A stretch of 64,000 bases of DNA from Corynebacterium mendelii. Lineage in GTDB: Bacteria; Actinomycetota; Actinomycetes; Mycobacteriales; Mycobacteriaceae. The DNA lies in NCBI RefSeq assembly GCF_017307055.1, contig NZ_JAFLEQ010000003.1:472713-536712 (forward strand), written 5' to 3'. The notes beneath the pieces are model-generated. The model did no database searches. It had not been told where the DNA came from and saw only the letters and a list, made by a program, of their open reading frames with translations. The number at the start of each line of letters is the position of its first letter. Positions within the stretch are counted from its first letter, which is position 1. Shown here one piece after another: positions 59,295-64,000 of this stretch. A program made the translations under genes and the position numbers.

Positions 59295-59987
59295 ATGCGA
59301 CGATCCCTTATTGCCCCCTCCATTTTGTCCGCCGATTTTTCCCGGCTGGCCGACGAACTTGACGCGGTCAGCAACGCCGACTGGATTCACGTCGACATCA
59401 TGGACAACCATTTCGTGCCGAACCTCACCTTCGGCGTCGGGGTCACCGAAGCCGTCCACGCCAGCACCGACATTCCGCTGGATGTGCACCTGATGATCGA
59501 CGATCCCGCCCGGTGGGCGCCGGATTATGTGCGGGCCGGCGCCCACACGGTTGTCTTCCACGTCGAAGCGCTTGCCCCGGACCAGGATTTCACCGCGGTG
59601 TGCGACACCATCCGCCAACTCGGCGCCAGGGCCGGTATTTCGGTGAAGCCGGGCACCCCCATCGAGGACTATCTGGCCGGTCTCGACCACGTCGACGAAG
59701 TGCTGGTGATGAGTGTGGAACCCGGTTTCGGCGGCCAGGCGTTCATGCCGGAGGTCCTCGGTAAAGTCCGTGCCCTGCGCAGCTACATCGACAGCCACGG
59801 GCTTGACGTCGACATCAACATCGACGGCGGTATTTCCCGCGCCACCATCGCCCAGGCCGCCGAAGCCGGGTGTGACGCCTTCGTGGCCGGTTCGGCGGTC
59901 TACGGGGCGGATGACCCCAACGGGGAAATCACTGTCCTGCGGGAGCTGGCGGATACCGCCCGTGGTGTCCCGGCGGGGCGTGACTGA
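59295..59987 (+). CDS. rpe: Ribulose-phosphate 3-epimerase
   Basis: Interconverts ribulose 5-phosphate and xylulose 5-phosphate. TIM-barrel protein of 230 residues with IAPSILSADFSRLADEL, WIHVDIMDNHFVPNLTFG, VHLMIDDPARW, VEPGFGGQAFMPEVL and NIDGGISRATIAQA. ATG 59295 follows TAGACT (59281-59286) by 8 nt, so a leaderless transcript is likely. In C. glutamicum rpe is followed by the rib cluster; here only ribE follows, after 364 nt. Confidence 0.95.
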   Translation: MRRSLIAPSILSADFSRLADELDAVSNADWIHVDIMDNHFVPNLTFGVGVTEAVHASTDIPLDVHLMIDDPARWAPDYVRAGAHTVVFHVEALAPDQDFTAVCDTIRQLGARAGISVKPGTPIEDYLAGLDHVDEVLVMSVEPGFGGQAFMPEVLGKVRALRSYIDSHGLDVDINIDGGISRATIAQAAEAGCDAFVAGSAVYGADDPNGEITVLRELADTARGVPAGRD

Positions 59988-60351
59988 CCGCGTCCGGGAC
60001 CGAAAACCCAACCCGAGATTGCCAGCTACGGATACCGTCGGGGTTGGTTCACCACCCCCGGATTACCCGGCGCGCCGACGGAGCAACTAGCATTGACCTA
60101 GGTTTATGCCGTTATTGCACAGGCACTGGTGGCGACCGTTTTCCACCCCCGGACAGGTCCATGTCCGCAACAGGGCATGAAAAGGGTGTCCGGCGGAGTT
60201 TTTCTCCCCCGGCGCACCCGCCGCAAGCCAGCAGTGTCCAACCCATCCCCGCCGATCCCGGCCGGGGCAACCGACAGGTGCCCGGGCCGGGAAGCCCCCG
60301 CGCCCCGCGGGCCGCCCGCAGCCGCCAACCAAAGGAGCCGTTCGTCCGCTT
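59988..60351. other. Intergenic region between rpe and ribE
   Basis: 364 nt with no gene. The conserved blocks of an FMN riboswitch were looked for and not found. Contains a strong bulged hairpin at about 60185-60220 with a TTTTT loop (GGGTGTCCGGCGGAG against CTCCCCCGGCGCACCC), possible TAGCAT/TTGACC promoter bits near 60088-60099, and AAAGGAG (about 60330-60336), the likely ribE ribosome-binding site. Confidence 0.55.
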
Positions 60352-60987
60352 ATGTTTACCGGAATCGTGCAGGAAATCGGCACAGTGACCAAGGCAGAGG
60401 ATCTGGGGGATGCGGCACGGCTTGAAGTGTCCGCGCCGAGGCTGGGCGAGACCATCACCAAAGGCAGCTCGATTGCCGTCAACGGCTGCTGCCTGACGGT
60501 GCTGTCCAGTGCCGGCGGCGTGTTTTCCACGCTGGTGATGGAAGATACCCTGCAGGCGACGAACCTGGGGCTTCTCACCGAGGGCAGCCGGGTCAACCTG
60601 GAAACCCCGCTGGCGCTGCACACCCCGCTGGGCGGGCATCTGGTGCAGGGCTTCATCGATGATGTCACCGAACTTGTCGCCCGCCGCAGCACCGACCACT
60701 TCGACACCCTGCGGTTTACGGTTCCGGAGCGTTTTTCCACCCACCTGGTGCGCAAAGGACCGGTTGCCCTGGACGGCATCTCGCTGACGGTCTCCGAGCG
60801 GGGTGAGCACTGGTTCGAGGTCTCGCTGATCCCGCTGACGCTGGGCAACACCATTTTCGGTGATCTGGCCGTCGGCACCAGGGTCAACCTCGAAATCGAC
60901 CTGTTCGCCAAATACATCGACGCCATTGTGGCCATGCGGCAGGGCCACGCGCAGCGCGAATCCCCGGCGATGACCCCGCACGGTTGA
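60352..60987 (+). CDS. ribE: Riboflavin synthase alpha chain
   Basis: Dismutates 6,7-dimethyl-8-ribityllumazine to riboflavin. The 211-residue protein has two lumazine-binding repeats: MFTGIVQEIGTV with GSSIAVNGCCLTVL (about 38-51) and NLETPLALHTPLGGHLVQGFID, then KGPVALDGISLTVSE, SLIPLTLGNTIFG and GTRVNLEIDLFAKYI. Complete length. Unlike in C. glutamicum, ribD, ribBA and ribH are not next to it. AAAGGAG lies about 15 nt before the ATG. A hairpin follows at 60997-61021. Confidence 0.96.
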   Translation: MFTGIVQEIGTVTKAEDLGDAARLEVSAPRLGETITKGSSIAVNGCCLTVLSSAGGVFSTLVMEDTLQATNLGLLTEGSRVNLETPLALHTPLGGHLVQGFIDDVTELVARRSTDHFDTLRFTVPERFSTHLVRKGPVALDGISLTVSERGEHWFEVSLIPLTLGNTIFGDLAVGTRVNLEIDLFAKYIDAIVAMRQGHAQRESPAMTPHG

Positions 60988-60996
60988 CAGCCCGCC

Positions 60997-61021
60997 GTTC
61001 GCCCGCCGCCTGCGGGCGAAC
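60997..61021 (+). terminator. Hairpin after ribE
   Basis: Perfect 10-bp stem GTTCGCCCGC (60997-61006) / GCGGGCGAAC (61012-61021), 5-nt loop, 9 nt after the stop; no U-run. Confidence 0.55.
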
Positions 61022-61034
61022 GTTGGCCGGCTAC

Positions 61035-61040
61035 TACAAT
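61035..61040 (+). promoter_or_regulatory. -10 box for the PH-domain gene
   Basis: TACAAT, 70 nt before the ATG at 61111, directly after the ribE hairpin. Confidence 0.5.
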
Positions 61041-61110
61041 CATCTCAGGTGCCCGGGCGCCGTGGCTTCCGGCCCGCCACCGGTTACCGCACACCTGTCC
61101 GACCACTCGA

Positions 61111-61677
61111 ATGAAAGCGTTGACTATTTCAGTGTCTGGAAACGAAACCGCGCACGCAGACGACGCGTCAGCAGCCGTGGACAACCGCTCCGAAATCGCG
61201 CAGTACGCCATCGCCGACGGTGCCTCGACGAGCCTGAAACCGTGGGAGTTCACCCATACCTCAAAACGACTGGTGGTGGTCGCCTGGATAGCGGTGGCGG
61301 TGATTATGGCGGTGCACATTTTCATGGCCATTGTTGTCGGTATCGGGGACACCGGGGTGCGGGTCACCCCGGTCGACCAGTGGGCGTTTATCGGCCTGGG
61401 GCTGATTTTCTCCGGGCTGGCGCTGTCGATCATGCGGCCGCGGGTGCGCGCCAACTGCGACGGCGTGGAAGTTCGCAACCTCACCACCGCCCGGTTCTAC
61501 CCGTGGGAAGTCGTCTACGGGCTGAGCTTTCCCCGCACCGCCCGGTGGGCCAGGCTTGAGCTTCCCGAATTCGAATTCGTCCCGCTGCTGGCTTTCCAGG
61601 CCGGGGATGGCGCCGACGTGGTTAAGGCCGTCCACGACTTCAGTGTGCTGGAAGACAAATACATGCCCGAAGATTGA
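61111..61677 (+). CDS. PH-domain membrane protein
   Basis: Membrane protein of 188 residues. N-terminal 45 residues polar; two transmembrane segments at about 54-76 (VVVAWIAVAVIMAVHIFMAIVV) and 90-108; then a bacterial PH-like domain (RANCDGVEVRNLTTARFYPWEVVYGLSFP, WARLELPEFEFVPLLAFQ). Such proteins are found next to the rib genes and uvrC in corynebacteria; function unknown. The start is not certain, since no good ribosome-binding site is visible before ATG 61111. Confidence 0.82.
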   Translation: MKALTISVSGNETAHADDASAAVDNRSEIAQYAIADGASTSLKPWEFTHTSKRLVVVAWIAVAVIMAVHIFMAIVVGIGDTGVRVTPVDQWAFIGLGLIFSGLALSIMRPRVRANCDGVEVRNLTTARFYPWEVVYGLSFPRTARWARLELPEFEFVPLLAFQAGDGADVVKAVHDFSVLEDKYMPED

Positions 61678-61756
61678 TCGATGGCGTTGACCTCGAACAG
61701 CTCTGTCCGGCCCGGTTCACACCACCGGGCCGCCCTCCAGCAACCGGTGGCCCACC

Positions 61757-63802
61757 ATGGCTGACCCCACCGACTACCGCCCGGCACCGGGGACCATTCC
61801 CACCGATCCGGGGGTGTACAAATTCCGTGACGCCAGCCGGCGGGTCGTCTACGTCGGCAAGGCGAAAAATCTCCGCTCCCGGCTGTCGAACTATTTCCAG
61901 GATTTGTCGCAGCTGCATCCGCGCACCCGGCAGATGGTGCAGGCCGCCGCCTCCGTGGAATGGACGGTGGTGGCCAGCGAGGTCGAGGCCCTGCAGCTGG
62001 AATACACCTGGATCAAAAAATTCGACCCGAAGTTCAACGTCAAATACCGCGACGACAAAACCTATCCTTTTCTGGCGGTCTCCACGGGTGAGGAGATTCC
62101 CCGGGCGTTTGTCTACCGCGGCCCGCGGCGCAAACACATCCGCTATTTCGGACCCTATTCCCATGCCTGGGCGATCCGGGAAACCCTGGATCTGCTCACC
62201 CGGGTGTTTCCGGTGCGCACCTGTTCGACCGGGGTGCTCAACCGGCACCGGCAGCTGGGCCGGCCGTGTCTTTTGGGCTACATCGACAAATGCTGCGCGC
62301 CCTGTGTCGGCCGGGTCAGCCCCGCCGAACACCGGCGCATCGTCGACGATTTCTGCTCGTTCATGTCCGGGCACACCGACGCGGTCGTCAAAAACATCAC
62401 CCGCCAGATGGAGAAAGCCTCGGAAAATCTGGAGTTCGAGAAAGCCGCCCGGCTGCGCGATGATCTCACCGCGATCTCCAAAGCCATGCAGCGCCAGGCG
62501 GTCGTGTTGGGGGACGGCACCGATGCCGACCTGGTGGGCCTGGCCGCCGACGAGCTGGAGGTGTCAATCCAAATCTTCCACGTCCGCGGCGGGCGTATCC
62601 GCGGCCAGCGCGGCTGGGTGGTCGACAAAACCGGTGACAGTTTCGGCCGGGCGGCAGGTGATGTGGACTCTGACCCGGCACTCGCCGAGATGGTGCAGAA
62701 CTTTCTCGTCCAGTTCTACGGCGATGCCGTGGAACGCGAAAACGACACCACCGGCACTATTGTGCGGCGGGGAGTCGACAAGGATGAACACGCCGACCTG
62801 GCGCGGGTATCACCGGTGCCACGGGAAGTCCTGGTGCAGGTGCTGCCCAGTGATGTGGAGGAGACCTGCGATTTCCTCAGTAAGCTGCGCGGGGCGAAAG
62901 TCACTGTCAGGGTTGCCCAGCGGGGAGACAAGAAAGCACTGGCCGACACGGTGGCGAAAAACGCGGCGGAAGCACTCAAACAGCACAAGCTGAAAAGAAC
63001 CGGCGATTTGACCACCCGCTCGCAGGCCCTGGGCGATATCCAGCAGGCGCTGGGCATGGAGGACGCACCGCTGCGGATCGAATGCACCGATATCTCGCAT
63101 ATCTCCGGCACCGATGTGGTCGCCTCACTGGTGGTGTTCGAGGACGGTCTGCCGAAAAAATCCGACTACCGGCGCTACCGCATCAAAGATGCCGCAGGTG
63201 ACGGCCACTCCGATGATGTGGCGTCGATCGCCGAAATCACCCGCCGCCGGTTCCTGCGCCACCGCGAGGACATCCGACGGGTGCCCGGGGAGGATGAATT
63301 CGACGGCAGCCGTTTCCGCGATGAAGCCCCCGACATCGAGGAGCAGTCCACCGACGGCAGAAAATTCGCCTACCCGCCGCAGCTGTTCATCGTCGATGGT
63401 GGTGCCCCGCAGGTGGCGGCCGCCCGGGAAGTATTCGACGAACTGGGGGTCACCGATGTCACCCTGATCGGTCTGGCGAAACGGCTGGAAGAGATTTGGG
63501 TGCCCGATGATGATGAACCGGTGATTTTGCCCCGCGGCAGCCACGGGCTGTTTCTTCTGCAGCACATCCGTGACGAGGCGCACCGTTTCGCCATCACCTA
63601 CCACCGGCAGCAGCGCAGCAAACGGCTGCGGGTTTCCGAACTGGACGGGGTGGCGGGCCTGGGGCCTGCCAGACGCACCGAACTGGTCAAACACTTCGGT
63701 TCGGTCAAGCGGCTCAAACAGGCCACGGTCGAGGAGATCCGCGAGGTGAAAGGTTTCGGCCCCCAGCTGGCCCAGGCCGTCCACGACAGTTTGCACCCGT
63801 GA
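61757..63802 (+). CDS. uvrC: Excinuclease ABC subunit C
   Basis: Makes the two incisions in nucleotide excision repair with UvrA and UvrB. The 681-residue protein has the GIY-YIG nuclease domain (GVY 19-21 and [12 protein letters not shown] 32-43), the UvrB-binding UVR motif ([15 protein letters not shown] near 218-232), the RNase H-like second nuclease domain ([34 protein letters not shown]) and a C-terminal double helix-hairpin-helix ([34 protein letters not shown]). A UvrC of normal length. The gap to the PH gene is 79 nt. A LexA-like site was not convincing. Confidence 0.97.
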   Translation: MADPTDYRPAPGTIPTDPGVYKFRDASRRVVYVGKAKNLRSRLSNYFQDLSQLHPRTRQMVQAAASVEWTVVASEVEALQLEYTWIKKFDPKFNVKYRDDKTYPFLAVSTGEEIPRAFVYRGPRRKHIRYFGPYSHAWAIRETLDLLTRVFPVRTCSTGVLNRHRQLGRPCLLGYIDKCCAPCVGRVSPAEHRRIVDDFCSFMSGHTDAVVKNITRQMEKASENLEFEKAARLRDDLTAISKAMQRQAVVLGDGTDADLVGLAADELEVSIQIFHVRGGRIRGQRGWVVDKTGDSFGRAAGDVDSDPALAEMVQNFLVQFYGDAVERENDTTGTIVRRGVDKDEHADLARVSPVPREVLVQVLPSDVEETCDFLSKLRGAKVTVRVAQRGDKKALADTVAKNAAEALKQHKLKRTGDLTTRSQALGDIQQALGMEDAPLRIECTDISHISGTDVVASLVVFEDGLPKKSDYRRYRIKDAAGDGHSDDVASIAEITRRRFLRHREDIRRVPGEDEFDGSRFRDEAPDIEEQSTDGRKFAYPPQLFIVDGGAPQVAAAREVFDELGVTDVTLIGLAKRLEEIWVPDDDEPVILPRGSHGLFLLQHIRDEAHRFAITYHRQQRSKRLRVSELDGVAGLGPARRTELVKHFGSVKRLKQATVEEIREVKGFGPQLAQAVHDSLHP

Positions 63803-63836
63803 GACACACGGCTCCCACAGGCAATGCCCGTTTGGC

Positions 63837-63842
63837 TACTAT
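63837..63842 (+). promoter_or_regulatory. -10 box for rapZ (leaderless)
   Basis: TACTAT ends 8 nt before the ATG at 63851. Confidence 0.6.
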
Positions 63843-63850
63843 GGGCAACT

Positions 63851-64000
63851 ATGAGCGAGCAAAGCGAATCCACGGACCGTGCCATCGATGAGGCTCCGGT
63901 ACTGATCACCGGCATGTCCGGTGCCGGACTGTCCAGCGCCGCCCGCGTGATGGAGGACATGGGCTGGTACTGCGCGCACAACATTCCCGGCCCCCTGATG
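63851..64000 (+). CDS. rapZ: RapZ/YvcJ family nucleotide-binding protein, 3' end missing
   Basis: Only the first 50 codons lie in the window. They show the family start [31 protein letters not shown]. The phosphate-binding loop is GMSGAGLSS, so the usual Lys of GxxGxGK[ST] is Leu here; other actinobacterial members also depart from the consensus, from memory. The family binds ATP/GTP; in enterobacteria it is an RNA adaptor, and its role in actinobacteria is less clear. It follows uvrC as in most Gram-positive bacteria, where whiA-like genes come next. Leaderless start is likely. Confidence 0.88.
   Translation, partial: MSEQSESTDRAIDEAPVLITGMSGAGLSSAARVMEDMGWYCAHNIPGPLM

Noticed and set aside
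59988..60351. FMN riboswitch upstream of ribE
   Set aside because: The conserved RFN blocks were not found; only a GC-rich hairpin is present.
61678..61756. LexA (SOS) box upstream of uvrC
   Set aside because: CGAAC is followed by CTGTC at four nt, which does not complete the CGAAC-N4-GTTCG type palindrome.

Overview
The window looks like a core chromosomal segment of a high-GC Corynebacterium or close relative. Reasons from the sequence: the gene order (apt-rel; hisS-aspS; rarA-alaS-ruvX-mltG-aroE; aroC-aroK-aroB-aroQ-pepQ-efp-nusB; pyrR-pyrB-pyrC-carA-carB-pyrF-mihF-gmk-rpoZ-coaBC-metK-priA-fmt-rsmB-rpe-ribE-uvrC-rapZ) is, from memory, that of Corynebacterium glutamicum; an actinobacterial integration host factor (mIHF) gene is present; a McbR-type operator (TAGAC-N6-GTCTA) lies in front of metK; and many genes start 6-8 nt after a TANNNT or CACAAT -10 box, the leaderless pattern common in this group. 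No rRNA, tRNA, insertion sequence, prophage or CRISPR array was seen.

Layout. 1-7.7 kb: end of a peptide ABC transporter binding protein, apt, rel, then on the minus strand two paralogous secreted proteins of unknown function and a membrane-anchored cyclophilin. 8-15.6 kb: metallo-beta-lactamase-fold hydrolase, hisS, a HEPN-CBS fusion, a small secreted protein, a TetR regulator with a 30-bp palindromic operator, a YpfJ-type metallopeptidase and aspS. 15.8-28.4 kb: SNF2-type helicase, sugar O-acetyltransferase, kinase-fold protein, rarA, alaS, ruvX, mltG, aroE. 28.5-38 kb: prepilin peptidase, shikimate genes, pepQ, efp, nusB with a long acidic tail, a second TetR regulator and a divergent polyphosphate kinase 2. 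38-49.4 kb: two YbjN-like proteins and a TIGR01777 epimerase on the minus strand, then the complete pyrimidine operon with a PyrR-type leader that can hide the pyrR ribosome-binding site. 49.7-64 kb: mihF, gmk, rpoZ, coaBC, metK, a helicase-dead-looking priA, fmt, rsmB, rpe, ribE without its usual rib partners, a PH-domain membrane protein, uvrC and the start of rapZ.

The genes are mostly housekeeping: purine salvage and the stringent response, three aminoacyl-tRNA synthetases, most of the chorismate pathway, de novo UMP synthesis, and replication/repair factors. The lineage-specific material is concentrated at about 4.1-6.6 kb (secreted paralog pair, low-GC flanks, several large inverted repeats) and 10.1-12.6 kb (HEPN-CBS protein, secreted protein, TetR and its operator). 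These two stretches are the best candidates for undescribed biology; nothing in the window amounts to a clear new multi-gene defence or metabolic system.
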